From Nocardioides sp. zg-1308 (lineage in GTDB: Bacteria > Actinomycetota > Actinomycetes > Propionibacteriales > Nocardioidaceae): a DNA stretch of 64,000 bases. Shown here piece by piece: positions 50,517 to 58,558 of the stretch. Under the pieces are notes generated by a model that worked only from the letters and a program-made list of their open reading frames with translations, did no database searches and was not told the origin of the DNA. The translations under genes were made by a program, and so were the position numbers. The first letter of the stretch is position 1. Every line of letters begins with the position of its first letter. The stretch is taken from assembly GCF_013155375.1 (NCBI RefSeq), contig NZ_JABJQY010000004.1, positions 682,001 through 746,000 on the forward strand. The letters run 5' to 3'.

Positions 50517-51527
50517 ATGACCGGACCCGCCCTGACCCGAGCCGCCTCCCGCCCCCGCAGGCTGCTGCTGGTCGTCGACGCACCATCGCTGCTGCACCGC
50601 AACCACCACGCCCGGGCGCACACCGGCCTCCGGGACCGCCACGGCCGGCCGATCTGGGCCCTGCAGGGCATGCTGCGCCAGATCCTCGAGTCGATCGACA
50701 CGATCGCTCCCGACGCCGTCCTGTTCGGCCTCGACGACCGCACCGGCTCGGTGCGCCGGGAGGCCTATCCCGACTACAAGGCCGGCCGCGCCGAGAAGGA
50801 CCCCGAGCTCGTCGACCAGCTCGACCGCGCGGGCGCCCTCCTCGACGCCCTCGGCCTGGCGACGCTGACGCCACCGGGCCTCGAGGCCGACGACGTCAAC
50901 GCCTCGGGCGCGACGTGGGCCGAGGCCCACGGGTGGGACTGCGTGATCATCACCTCCGACCGCGACGCCTTCGCGCACATCAGTCCGCACACGCAGGTGC
51001 TGCGGCTCATCGACGGCGGCATCCACGGCTCGCCCATGCTCAACCCGGCGCGCTTGTTCAACATGTACGGCGTCCGTGCGGCCAACTACCTCGCCTTCGC
51101 CGCCCTCCGCGGCGACTCCAGCGACAACCTGCCCGGCGTCCAGGGGATCGGCGAGAAGACGGCGGCGATCCTGCTCGACGTTGCCGGGTCGATGGACGCG
51201 GCCTGGGCCGACATCGACCACAACGGCGGGCACGCGCTGCTCGACGCCCTCGACGACTGGTCGGCCGAGACCGGCGGCCGTCGCGTCGGCGCGACCGTCG
51301 TACGCCGCCTCACCGCGCCCGGCGCGCGCGAGCGCTACGACTTCAACGTCGAGATGATGTCGGGGCGGCACGACCTCGACCTCGGGCTCACGCCCGACGT
51401 CCCGGGGTCGCGCGGGCTGCTGCCCCTCGACCTGGACCGGGTCACCCGCGTGGTCGGGTTCCTCGACAACGACTTCACCACCGACTTCGCCGTCCGGGTG
51501 CTGACGAGCCGTCCGGCGTCAGGCTGA
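50517..51527 (+). CDS. 5'-3' exonuclease (FEN / DNA polymerase I N-terminal type)
   Basis: The 336-residue nuclease has the FEN core: LLLVVDAPSLLHRNHHA, VLFGLDDRTGSVRREAYPDYKAGR, LEADDVNASGATWA, IITSDRDAFAHI and DSSDNLPGVQGIGEKTAAILL (helix-hairpin-helix). These hold the acidic metal-binding residues. It lacks polymerase domains, so it is a stand-alone flap-type nuclease likely to act in replication or repair. TAGGCT at 50498-50503 is a possible -10 element, giving a very short leader. Confidence 0.93.
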   Translation: MTGPALTRAASRPRRLLLVVDAPSLLHRNHHARAHTGLRDRHGRPIWALQGMLRQILESIDTIAPDAVLFGLDDRTGSVRREAYPDYKAGRAEKDPELVDQLDRAGALLDALGLATLTPPGLEADDVNASGATWAEAHGWDCVIITSDRDAFAHISPHTQVLRLIDGGIHGSPMLNPARLFNMYGVRAANYLAFAALRGDSSDNLPGVQGIGEKTAAILLDVAGSMDAAWADIDHNGGHALLDALDDWSAETGGRRVGATVVRRLTAPGARERYDFNVEMMSGRHDLDLGLTPDVPGSRGLLPLDLDRVTRVVGFLDNDFTTDFAVRVLTSRPASG

Positions 51528-51812
51528 CTCCGCGGCGTCGGGTCGCTCGCCGAGCTCGCCGCGGAGCGCTGACACCTCGTCCTCGAGCTCCAGCACCCGG
51601 GCGATGCCCGCGAGGTTGAGCCCCTCGGCCAGCAGGTCGCGGATCCGCTCCAGCCGCTCGACGTCGTCGGCGCTGTAGAGGCGCGTGCCGCCGGCGGTCC
51701 GGCCCGGGGTCAGGAGCCCGCGGCGCTCGTAGACGCGGAGGTTCTGGATCTCCATCGACACCATGGAGGCGGCCACCGAGATGGCGTAGACGCCGTCGTC
51801 GCTGCTCGTCAT
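51519..51812 (-). CDS. hspR: MerR family regulator, HspR-like
   Basis: The 97-residue regulator has a MerR-type winged helix, VYAISVAASMVSMEIQNLRVYERRGLLTPGRTAGGTRLYSADDVERLERI, followed by a coiled-coil LAGIARVLELEDEVSAL. This is the HspR pattern. ATG 51812 is preceded by GGAGGAGG. HspR proteins repress heat-shock genes. It is divergent from hsp20 and probably represses it through operators in the shared region. Its 3' end overlaps the exonuclease gene by 9 bp. Confidence 0.85.
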   Translation of the reverse strand: MTSSDDGVYAISVAASMVSMEIQNLRVYERRGLLTPGRTAGGTRLYSADDVERLERIRDLLAEGLNLAGIARVLELEDEVSALRGELGERPDAAESA

Positions 51813-51852
51813 CCGACCTCCTCCGCCGCGACCAGAAAATCCTGCTGAGGAC

Positions 51853-51905
51853 TTGATCATGCCTCACGCCGGCGCTATAACAAACCTGTATCCAGCAATA
51901 CAGGT
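51853..51905 (+). promoter_or_regulatory. hsp20 promoter with 22-bp operator at the start site
   Basis: TTGATC (51853-51858) and TATAAC (51876-51881) are separated by exactly 17 bp, a near-consensus housekeeping promoter and the clearest in the window. An inverted repeat with 8-bp arms (ACCTGTAT at 51884-51891, ATACAGGT at 51898-51905) and a 6-bp centre covers the expected start point near 51888. It does not match the HAIR consensus (CTTGAGT-N7-ACTCAAG) of known HspR proteins. A second imperfect repeat, TGAGG-N11-CCTCA, overlaps the -35 box (51846-51866). Confidence 0.7.
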
Positions 51906-51948
51906 CGTGGATCCGCGAGGACCACCCGGCTGACCCAAGGAGGAGACG

Positions 51949-52386
51949 ATGTTGCTTCGCACGACCGACCCGTTCCGTGACCTCGACCGCCTGACCCAGC
52001 AGCTGCTCGGCACGACCAACCGTCCGGCCGTGATGCCGATGGACGCCTGGCGCGAGGGTGACCGCTTCGTCATCGAGTTCGACCTGCCCGGCGTGAGCCG
52101 CGACAGCATCGACCTCGACGTCGAGCGCAACGTGCTGACCGTGCGCGCCGAGCGCGTCGCCCGCAACGGCGACTGGGAGGCGCTCGCCTCGGAGCGCCCG
52201 AGGGGTGCCTTCAGCCGCCAGCTCGTGCTCGGCGACAACCTCGACCTCGACCGCATCGAGGCGGCGTACGCCGACGGCGTGCTGCGCCTGGTCGTGCCGG
52301 TCGCGGAGAAGGCCAAGCCCCGCAAGATCGAGATCGCCCAGCACGGCTCCGACCGCTCCGGCGAGCCGGCCGAGCTGACCGCCTGA
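51949..52386 (+). CDS. hsp20: Hsp20/alpha-crystallin family small heat-shock protein
   Basis: The 145-residue chaperone has an N-terminal arm (MLLRTTDPFRDLDRLTQQLL), the alpha-crystallin domain (MDAWREGDRFVIEFDLPGVSRDSIDLDVERNVLTVRAER) and the typical GAFSRQLVLGDNLDLDRIEAAYADGVLRLVVP, then a short tail. It binds unfolding proteins as oligomers without ATP. A perfect AAGGAGG ribosome site precedes the ATG. It is probably induced by heat via the divergent HspR-like regulator. Confidence 0.95.
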   Translation: MLLRTTDPFRDLDRLTQQLLGTTNRPAVMPMDAWREGDRFVIEFDLPGVSRDSIDLDVERNVLTVRAERVARNGDWEALASERPRGAFSRQLVLGDNLDLDRIEAAYADGVLRLVVPVAEKAKPRKIEIAQHGSDRSGEPAELTA

Positions 52387-52395
52387 CCCACTTCC

Positions 52396-52442
52396 CGTCG
52401 TGGGGTCGCAGCCCTTGCGCAGTGTGCTGCGGCCCCACGACG
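52396..52442. terminator. Bidirectional hairpin terminator between hsp20 and the GPP34 gene
   Basis: A long inverted repeat pairs CGTCGTGGGG plus CGCAGC (52396-52412) with GCTGCG plus CCCCACGACG (52426-52442), interrupted by a single mismatch. It lies between two convergent genes and can serve both. Confidence 0.75.
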
Positions 52443-52475
52443 CACGTCCGGGGCGGCTCGAGCCCGGCCCCGGGC

Positions 52476-53141
52476 TCAGCTCCCGGTCGTCGAGATGATG
52501 ACGGGCACGATCGCTGCGGTCATGATCGCGGTGTTCATGGCCTCGACCGCCCGCGCCACCGCCGTCCCTGCCTGCACATGGGTGGCGACGTCCTCGATCC
52601 GGGCCTTCAGCTCCTTGCGACCGAGGCCGCCCGCCTCGTCCTCGAGCACCTTCGCTGCGATGCCCAGCCCCTGCAGGATCGCCAGCAGCGTGGCGTCCGC
52701 CGGCTGCGGCGTACCACCCGCCAGCACGGTCCGCAGGCGCTCGCGCACGCGCCGCTCGGGCTCGGGGTCACGCACCGGGTACTTCGCCGGCACCAGCCCG
52801 AGCGCCCGCTTCTCCTCGATGTCGACGACCCCCGCGTCGCGGAGCGCGAGCGCCACCGGCTCCACGGCGGCGAGCCTGCCGTCGGTGACCAGCGACGACA
52901 GCTTCTTCCCGTCGCGGTCGCAAAGGCGCTCGAGCGCCGCGTCGAGCACGGGGTGGCCGGTCGGGTGGGGCGCCGTCACGGTCATCCGCGGGTCCTTGTC
53001 GTCGCTGAGCGTGATGCGCTCGGCCAGCACGAGGTCGGTGACGACCGCGGCGGCGAGCCCGTAGCCGTTCTGCGCGGTGGCGCTCTCGGCCTTGCCGTCG
53101 TCGCGACGCAGGAGCAGGAACAGTTCTTCGGCGATCAGCAT
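52476..53141 (-). CDS. GPP34 family phosphoprotein (GOLPH3-like)
   Basis: The 221-residue helical protein begins MLIAEELFLLLRRDDGKAES and includes LAAAVVTDLVLAERITL, VLDAALERLCDRDGKKLSSLV and DATLLAILQGLGIAAKVLED, all typical of the GPP34 fold. In eukaryotes this domain binds phosphatidylinositol 4-phosphate; in actinobacteria many copies of unknown function occur. There is a hydrophobic C-terminal stretch (IMTAAIVPVIISTTG) that could associate with membrane. Confidence 0.88.
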   Translation of the reverse strand: MLIAEELFLLLRRDDGKAESATAQNGYGLAAAVVTDLVLAERITLSDDKDPRMTVTAPHPTGHPVLDAALERLCDRDGKKLSSLVTDGRLAAVEPVALALRDAGVVDIEEKRALGLVPAKYPVRDPEPERRVRERLRTVLAGGTPQPADATLLAILQGLGIAAKVLEDEAGGLGRKELKARIEDVATHVQAGTAVARAVEAMNTAIMTAAIVPVIISTTGS

Positions 53142-53151
53142 GCCGACCAGC

Positions 53152-53766
53152 CTAGGCAGCGTCCTCGCGTGCGGGATCCGTCTCCTGGTGGATCTCGAGG
53201 GACAGGATCCGGGCCGTCAGCTCCACCGCGGGACCGAGGAGCAGGATCACCGCGAGCGTGCCCACGCCGACCGTCGCACCCAGCAGCCAGCCGCCCAGCG
53301 CACCCCCGCCCTGCACGATGCTGTAGGTCCACTTGAAGGGCACCGGCGGGTCCCAGGCGAGCGCCGCGGCCTCGGCCGGCCCCGCCCCGGTGTGGCTGCC
53401 GAGGTAGGTCGCGATGCCGACCGCGAGCACCGGGAACGCCGCCGCGAGCAGCACGCAGCGCCACACCAGGTCGTCGGGCGTCGCCAGCAGGTCGAGCACC
53501 ACCGAGACCGTCACACCGACCAGCACGACCTGCACCACCGTGCCGACGCCCGGGCGGACGCCCCGCAGGGCCGCGAGCGCGACCAGCAGCACCCCGACGA
53601 CGAGGTTGACGATCCAGAAGTCGATCCCGCTCGAGAGGGAGAGGCCGTTGACGAATGTCGAGTAGCCGTCGGAGCCGAGGTCGGCCGCCAGCAGCATCGC
53701 CACGCCCGTGCCCAGCACGACGCAGCCGACCAGGAGCAGCGCCGTACGGCGAGGGCTGGGGATCAC
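53152..53766 (-). CDS. YczE/YyaS/YitT-type membrane protein
   Basis: The 204-residue protein has five hydrophobic helices, beginning TALLLVGCVVLGTGVAMLLAADLGSDGYSTFVNGLS, where the LGSDGYST segment matches the 'LG..P' loop of YczE-like proteins. FWIVNLVVGVLLVALAALRG and GPAVELTARILSLE follow. Bacillus YczE affects antibiotic synthesis; the function here is unknown. The GTG start at 53766 has no obvious ribosome site. It is 10 bp upstream of the GPP34 gene on the same strand and may share its transcript. Confidence 0.8.
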   Translation of the reverse strand: MIPSPRRTALLLVGCVVLGTGVAMLLAADLGSDGYSTFVNGLSLSSGIDFWIVNLVVGVLLVALAALRGVRPGVGTVVQVVLVGVTVSVVLDLLATPDDLVWRCVLLAAAFPVLAVGIATYLGSHTGAGPAEAAALAWDPPVPFKWTYSIVQGGGALGGWLLGATVGVGTLAVILLLGPAVELTARILSLEIHQETDPAREDAA

Positions 53767-53802
53767 GGCGCCAGCATCTCAGGGGTCCGGCCTCTGGAGT
53801 CA

Positions 53803-53874
53803 CCGGATATCCGGGGACCGCCGGCGGATCGCGGAAGATCCGGGTCACCAGATGGCTCGGATCTTCCGCGATCC
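53803..53874. repeat. Long perfect inverted repeat plus short palindrome in an intergenic region
   Basis: GGATCGCGGAAGATCC (53826-53841) is perfectly inverted at 53859-53874 with a 17-base spacer. Just upstream, CCGGATATCCGG (53803-53814) is a perfect 12-bp palindrome. The stem is purine-rich rather than pure G/C and has no T-tract. It sits between divergent genes, so termination is unlikely; a protein-binding array or regulatory hairpin is more plausible. Confidence 0.75.
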
Positions 53875-54031
53875 TCGTGGCGAGGAACCGCGCGGACCCC
53901 ACGACCGCAGGCGCCAGGTGACCACCCGCTGAACACGAGGTGAGACCTCCGCCAACGCCTCCCCCGGCGCCTTCCCGGCCCGTCGCGCCCCGTCGTAGGT
54001 TGGCCGGACCCCCACTCGGAAGGTCCTCCCC

Positions 54032-55360
54032 ATGCGCACCCGCCCCTCCCTCGTCACGAGCCTCGCCACCGCGGCCACCACCGCCGCCCTCGCCGTCGCC
54101 GGGCTGGCGCTCCCCGCCGACGCCGGAGGACCCGGAGGCGGCCACGGGCACGGCCACGGGAACGGCCACGGCCACGGCCACGGCCACGGGCACGGCCCGA
54201 AGCACGCCGAGCTCCGCTTCTCGACCTTCAACGCCTCACTCAACCGCCTGACCGCGGGCGAGCTCGTCAGCGACCTCTCGACACCCGACGACCCGCAGGC
54301 CGCCGCCGTGGCGGAGACGATCCAGCGCACCGACCCCGACGTGCTGCTGATCAACGAGTTCGACTACGTCGAGGGCGGCGTGGCGGCCGAGCTGTTCCGC
54401 GAGAACTACCTCGAGGTCGGCCACAACGGCGCCGCGCCGGTCGACTACCCCTACTACTTCGTCGCCCCGGTCAACACCGGCGTCCCGAGCGGCCTCGACC
54501 TCGACAACAGCGGGACCGTCGAGGGCGGCAACGACGCGTACGGCTTCGGCACGTTCCCCGGCCAGTACGGGATGGTCGTCTACTCCAAGTACCCGATCGC
54601 CTCGGACGACGTCCGCACCTTCCAGGACTTCCTCTGGAAGGACATGCCCGGGGCGCTGCTCCCGGACGACCCCGCCACGCCCGCGCCGCGGGACTGGTAC
54701 TCCCCCGCCGAGCTCGACGTCTTCCGGCTCTCGTCGAAGTCGCACTGGGACGTGCCGATCCGGGTGCCGGGTCGCGAGCCCGTGCACTTCCTCGTCTCGC
54801 ACCCGACGCCGCCGACCTTCGACGGCACCGAGGACCGCAACGGCACGCGCAACCACGACGAGATCCGCTTCTGGGCCGACTACGTCAGCGGTGGCCGGCA
54901 GGCCGGCTACATCTACGACGACGAGGGCCGGCGCGGCGGCCTCGAGCGCCACCGGCACTTCGTGATCGCCGGAGACCAGAACGCCGACCCCTACGACGGC
55001 GACTCGGTCGACGAGGCGATCAACCAGCTCCTCGACCACCCGCGCGTCCAGGACCCGCACCCGACGTCCACGGGCGCCGTCGAGCAGGCCCGGCTCCAGG
55101 CCGGCGCCAACCTGACGCACACCGGCCCGGACGCCGAGGACACCGCCGACTTCGACGACCTCGTCGGCAGGGGGCCGGGCAACCTCCGCGCCGACTACGT
55201 CCTGCCCAGCCGTACGCTCCAGGTCCGCGGCGCCGGCGTCTACTGGCTGCCGACCAGCGACCCGCTCTTCAGCCGCCTGGTGGGCGTCTACCCGTTCCCG
55301 GCGAGCGACCACCGCCTGGTCTGGGTCGACGTACGGCTGCGCGGCGCACACCGCCGCTGA
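54032..55360 (+). CDS. Secreted endonuclease/exonuclease/phosphatase-fold protein
   Basis: The 442-residue protein has a Sec signal peptide ending near LALPADA, a His/Gly repeat segment (residues about 33-55), then an EEP domain: LRFSTFNASLN, DPDVLLINEFDYVEGG, GQYGMVVYSKYPI, HFLVSHPTPPTFDG, HFVIAGDQNADPYDGDS and PASDHRLVWVDV. These contain the metal-binding Asn, Glu, Asp and His of the fold. It probably hydrolyses phosphodiesters outside the cell. GGAAGG precedes the ATG. It lies upstream of phoX and may share a phosphate-scavenging role. Confidence 0.88.
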   Translation: MRTRPSLVTSLATAATTAALAVAGLALPADAGGPGGGHGHGHGNGHGHGHGHGHGPKHAELRFSTFNASLNRLTAGELVSDLSTPDDPQAAAVAETIQRTDPDVLLINEFDYVEGGVAAELFRENYLEVGHNGAAPVDYPYYFVAPVNTGVPSGLDLDNSGTVEGGNDAYGFGTFPGQYGMVVYSKYPIASDDVRTFQDFLWKDMPGALLPDDPATPAPRDWYSPAELDVFRLSSKSHWDVPIRVPGREPVHFLVSHPTPPTFDGTEDRNGTRNHDEIRFWADYVSGGRQAGYIYDDEGRRGGLERHRHFVIAGDQNADPYDGDSVDEAINQLLDHPRVQDPHPTSTGAVEQARLQAGANLTHTGPDAEDTADFDDLVGRGPGNLRADYVLPSRTLQVRGAGVYWLPTSDPLFSRLVGVYPFPASDHRLVWVDVRLRGAHRR

Positions 55361-55368
55361 CCCCCGCA

Positions 55369-55386
55369 GCCGCTTCGCGGAGCGGC
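55369..55386 (+). terminator. Weak hairpin after the phosphodiesterase gene
   Basis: GCCGCT-TCGCGG-AGCGGC forms a 6-bp stem with a 6-base loop, starting 9 bases after the stop codon. It is modest, and the candidate PHO box follows directly. Confidence 0.4.
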
Positions 55387-55394
55387 CGACCGCT

Positions 55395-55416
55395 GTTCAC
55401 CGACCGTCCACCTCCC
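55395..55416 (+). promoter_or_regulatory. Candidate PHO box upstream of phoX
   Basis: GTTCACC at 55395 and GTCCACC at 55406 are direct repeats exactly 11 bp apart, as in the actinobacterial PhoP PHO box (G[G/T]TCACC-type units every 11 bp). The site lies 71-92 bp before the phoX start. Only two units are visible and the second has one change, so this is tentative. Confidence 0.45.
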
Positions 55417-55486
55417 CGCCCTCCGCGGGGCGACCGGGATGACCAGAGTCGGGGCGTCCGATCACCTCTCCTCGGAAAGTCCCCCC

Positions 55487-57526
55487 ATGACTCTTCGCAC
55501 GAGCCCGACCCTGCTCCCGATGGCCGGCCAGACGCACGGCAACCGGAGCGCGGTCACCTGCCACCTCCGCTGCGGTGACGCCTGCTCCCTGGCCGCCCCC
55601 AACACCACCGAGACGTCCTACTTCCGCGACGTCGCCGCCCAGGCGCTGAGCCGCCGCTCCGTGGTCGGCACGGGTGTGGCCGTCGCCGCCCTCACCGCGG
55701 TGCCGGCGCTCCCCGCCGCCGCGAAGCCCGGCAAGGGTGGCGGCCACGGGCACGGGAACGGCCACGGCGGTGGCGCGCACGGCCTCCCGTTCACGGCCAT
55801 CGCCCCCGCCGCGGTCACCGTCGACACCGTGAGCGTGCCGGCCGGCTACCGCTGGGACCCGATCCTCCGCTGGGGCGACCCGATCCTGCGCGGCGCGCCC
55901 GCCTTCGACCAGGCCCGCCAGTCCCCCGAGGCGCAGGCCGGCCAGTTCGGCTACAACAACGACTACCTCGACATCATCGAGACCAGCCGCTCCGGCACCA
56001 GCGCCCTGCTCGTGTGCAACCACGAGTACACCAACGAGAACATCATGTTCCCGCCCGGCACCGACCCGGCGACCATCATCCGCACGGCCTGGGCGGCGCA
56101 CGGCATGTCCGTGGTCGAGCTGCGGCGCCGCCGGCGCGGCGAGAAGTGGACGTACGTCCCCGGCGCCCGGCTGAACCGCCGGATCACCCTCGACACGCCC
56201 TTCGCCGTCGACGGTCCCGCCGCCGGCTCGGAGCTGCTGACGACCAAGGAGGACCCGACGGGCCGGGTCGTGCGCGGGACGATCAACAACTGCGCGGGCG
56301 GCACGACGCCGTGGGGCACGGTGCTGTCGGGCGAGGAGAACTTCAACCAGTACTTCCGCGCCACCGGCACCGACCCCAAGGAGGCCCGCTACGGCCTCTC
56401 CGCGACCCAGGACACCCGCAACTGGCGCTCGCTCGACCCGCGCTGGGACGCGACCTCCCCCGACTTCGTCCACGAGCCCAACCGGTTCGGCTGGATCGTC
56501 GAGGTCGACCCGACCGACCCGACCTCCACGCCCGTGAAGCACACCGCGATGGGTCGCTTCAAGCACGAGGGCGCCAACGTCATCGTCAACCGCGACGGCC
56601 ACGTGGTGGCCTACATGGGCGACGACGAGCGCTTCGACTACCTCTACCGCTTCGTGTCCCGCGACCGGATCCGTCCGGGCAACAGCTGGTGGGCCCGCCG
56701 CCACAACCTGCGCCTGCTCAGCGAGGGCGACCTGTCGGTGGCCCGTTTCACCGGTGACGGCCTCGAGGACGGCGTCAGCGACGGCACCGGCGAGTGGCTC
56801 CCCCTCACCCGCGACGGCCAGTCGATGGTGCCCGGCTTCACGATCGAGGAGGTGCTGGTCTACACGCGGCTGGCCGCCGACGCCGTGCAGCCCACCAAGA
56901 TGGACCGTCCCGAGGACGTCGAGCCGAGCCGGCACAGCGGCCGGGTCTACGTGGCCTGCACCAACAACACCGACCGCGGCAAGGTGGGCAAGGAGGGGCC
57001 GACCGAGCCCAACCCGCGCCCGCTGAACAAGGACGGCCACGTGGTGGAGCTGATCCCGGCCGACGGCGACCACACCGTCGACCAGTTCACCTGGAACCTG
57101 CTGCTGATCTGCGGCGACGCGGCCTCCGCCGGCACCTACTTCGGCGGCTGGACCGGGCCCGTCTCCCCGATCTCCTGCCCCGACAACGTCGCCTTCGACA
57201 GCGAGGGCAACCTCTGGGTCTCGACCGACGGCCAGCCCAGCGCCATCAAGGTCAGCGACGGCCTCTTCAAGGTGCCGGTCGAGGGTCCCGAGCGTGGCCG
57301 GGTCCAGCAGTTCCTGGCCGTCCCGTCGGGGGCCGAGACGTGCGGACCCGTGGTCCACGACCGCGACGGCTCCGTCTTCGTCGCCGTGCAGCACCCCGGT
57401 GAGGACGGGACCTGGGACGCGCCGCAGTCGCGCTTCCCCGACTTCGTCCCGGCCGGCGGCGCACCCGCTGCCGGGCAGTTCAGCGGCCCGCGACCCACCG
57501 TCGTGCAGGTGACGCGCAGCCGGTGA
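55487..57526 (+). CDS. phoX: PhoX family alkaline phosphatase (DUF839), Tat-exported
   Basis: The 679-residue enzyme has a long N-terminal region containing CHLRCGDACS, then a twin-arginine leader SRRSVVGTGVAVAALTAVPAL and a His/Gly linker (residues 80-99). The DUF839/PhoX propeller follows: WGDPILRGAPAFD, LLVCNHEYTNENIMFP, GTTPWGTVLSGEENFNQYF, KHTAMGRFKHEGANV, VYVACTNNTDRG and SCPDNVAFDSEGNLWVSTDG. PhoX is a calcium/iron phosphatase typically induced by phosphate starvation. ATG 55487 is preferred to a GTG/ATG further upstream because GGAAAG precedes it. Confidence 0.92.
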   Translation: MTLRTSPTLLPMAGQTHGNRSAVTCHLRCGDACSLAAPNTTETSYFRDVAAQALSRRSVVGTGVAVAALTAVPALPAAAKPGKGGGHGHGNGHGGGAHGLPFTAIAPAAVTVDTVSVPAGYRWDPILRWGDPILRGAPAFDQARQSPEAQAGQFGYNNDYLDIIETSRSGTSALLVCNHEYTNENIMFPPGTDPATIIRTAWAAHGMSVVELRRRRRGEKWTYVPGARLNRRITLDTPFAVDGPAAGSELLTTKEDPTGRVVRGTINNCAGGTTPWGTVLSGEENFNQYFRATGTDPKEARYGLSATQDTRNWRSLDPRWDATSPDFVHEPNRFGWIVEVDPTDPTSTPVKHTAMGRFKHEGANVIVNRDGHVVAYMGDDERFDYLYRFVSRDRIRPGNSWWARRHNLRLLSEGDLSVARFTGDGLEDGVSDGTGEWLPLTRDGQSMVPGFTIEEVLVYTRLAADAVQPTKMDRPEDVEPSRHSGRVYVACTNNTDRGKVGKEGPTEPNPRPLNKDGHVVELIPADGDHTVDQFTWNLLLICGDAASAGTYFGGWTGPVSPISCPDNVAFDSEGNLWVSTDGQPSAIKVSDGLFKVPVEGPERGRVQQFLAVPSGAETCGPVVHDRDGSVFVAVQHPGEDGTWDAPQSRFPDFVPAGGAPAAGQFSGPRPTVVQVTRSR

Positions 57527-57557
57527 CGCAGGGCGCCTGACCACCCGCTACACCACA

Positions 57558-57587
57558 GGCCCCGCCGGCGACACCGCCGGCGGGGCC
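57558..57587 (+). terminator. Strong hairpin terminator after phoX
   Basis: A perfect 13-bp stem (GGCCCCGCCGGCG at 57558-57570 with 57575-57587) closes on an ACAC loop and is followed by TCGTG. It starts 31 bases after the phoX stop codon. Confidence 0.85.
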
Positions 57588-57631
57588 TCGTGCGTCCGGG
57601 GCCCGCGCCCCGGGCGCCCTACGATCGCGCC

Positions 57632-58426
57632 ATGACCCGTCCCCTGGTGGTCACCGGCGCAGTCGCCGTTGTCTCCACGGCACTGCTGGCCCTTGCCGTC
57701 GGCGGCGGCTGGCTCGGCCCCGACGTCGGACGCGGGGCCGACTTCTGCGAGGCGCCGCACGGCGGCTGGGTCCGCCAGCCGGTCAACACCCTGTCGAACC
57801 TCGGCTTCGTCGTCGCCGGGCTCCTGGTCGCCGGCCGCGCCGCGCACCGGCCGCCGGACAGCGCCACGTCGCCACGCGTCATGCCCACCGCGGTCGCCAC
57901 CGCCTACGCCTGCGTCGTCGTGCTGCTCGGCCCCGCGTCCGCGGCGATGCACGCCACCCAGACCGAGTGGGGCGGCCACCTCGACATGCTGAGCATGTAC
58001 CTCGTCGCCGGCTTCGCGTCGTCGTGGGCATGGGTGCGCTGGACCCGCCGCGGCCCGGCGGCGTTCGCGGCGGCGTACGTCGCCTGCGTCGCCGCCTGCG
58101 AGGTCGTCGGCCTGTGGCCCGAGCCGATCCCCGTCGTGCACTACTCCGGCAACCTCGCCTTCGGCGTCCTCCTCGTCGTGGCCGTCGTCCTCGAGACCCG
58201 GATCTGGCGTCGTGGGGACACGGTCATCGCCTTCCGCCACGGCGTGGTCGCGCTCGCGGCGATGCTCCTGGCCTTCGCCATCTGGCTGCTCAGCAACGCC
58301 GGCTGGTGCGACCCGGACTCGGTGCTGCAGGGCCACGCCGCGTGGCACCTGCTGTGCGCGGTGGCGGCGTACTGGCTCTTCCGGCTCTACGACTCGGAGC
58401 GCTCCCCTTCACCCGCGCGGGTGTGA
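57632..58426 (+). CDS. Ceramidase-like (CREST superfamily) membrane hydrolase
   Basis: The 264-residue protein has about seven transmembrane helices and the alkaline-ceramidase pattern: FCE near residue 38, QPVNTLSNLGFVVAG, a Ser/His motif GPASAAMHATQTEWGGHLDMLSM, and a C-terminal HAAWHLL. These correspond to the conserved zinc-binding Asp/His residues of the family. It may hydrolyse amide-linked lipids in the membrane. The start seems leaderless: TACGAT (57620-57625), then 6 bases to ATG. It follows phoX after a terminator. Confidence 0.85.
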   Translation: MTRPLVVTGAVAVVSTALLALAVGGGWLGPDVGRGADFCEAPHGGWVRQPVNTLSNLGFVVAGLLVAGRAAHRPPDSATSPRVMPTAVATAYACVVVLLGPASAAMHATQTEWGGHLDMLSMYLVAGFASSWAWVRWTRRGPAAFAAAYVACVAACEVVGLWPEPIPVVHYSGNLAFGVLLVVAVVLETRIWRRGDTVIAFRHGVVALAAMLLAFAIWLLSNAGWCDPDSVLQGHAAWHLLCAVAAYWLFRLYDSERSPSPARV

Positions 58427-58558
58427 ACCCGGCACACCATCCAATCCGCCGGGCCCCGTCACGCCGAATGCCCTGCGTCACACCAGCCGGGCCACAGTCC
58501 CGGCGGGGTCGCCAGAGGCTGGGCGTCCTTGAGCGCAGAGCCACTGGATGGAGTACGC

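Noticed and set aside
54128..54200. His/Gly-coding repeat as a mobile or CRISPR-like repeat
   Set aside because: The repeat is in frame within a secreted protein and explained as a low-complexity linker.
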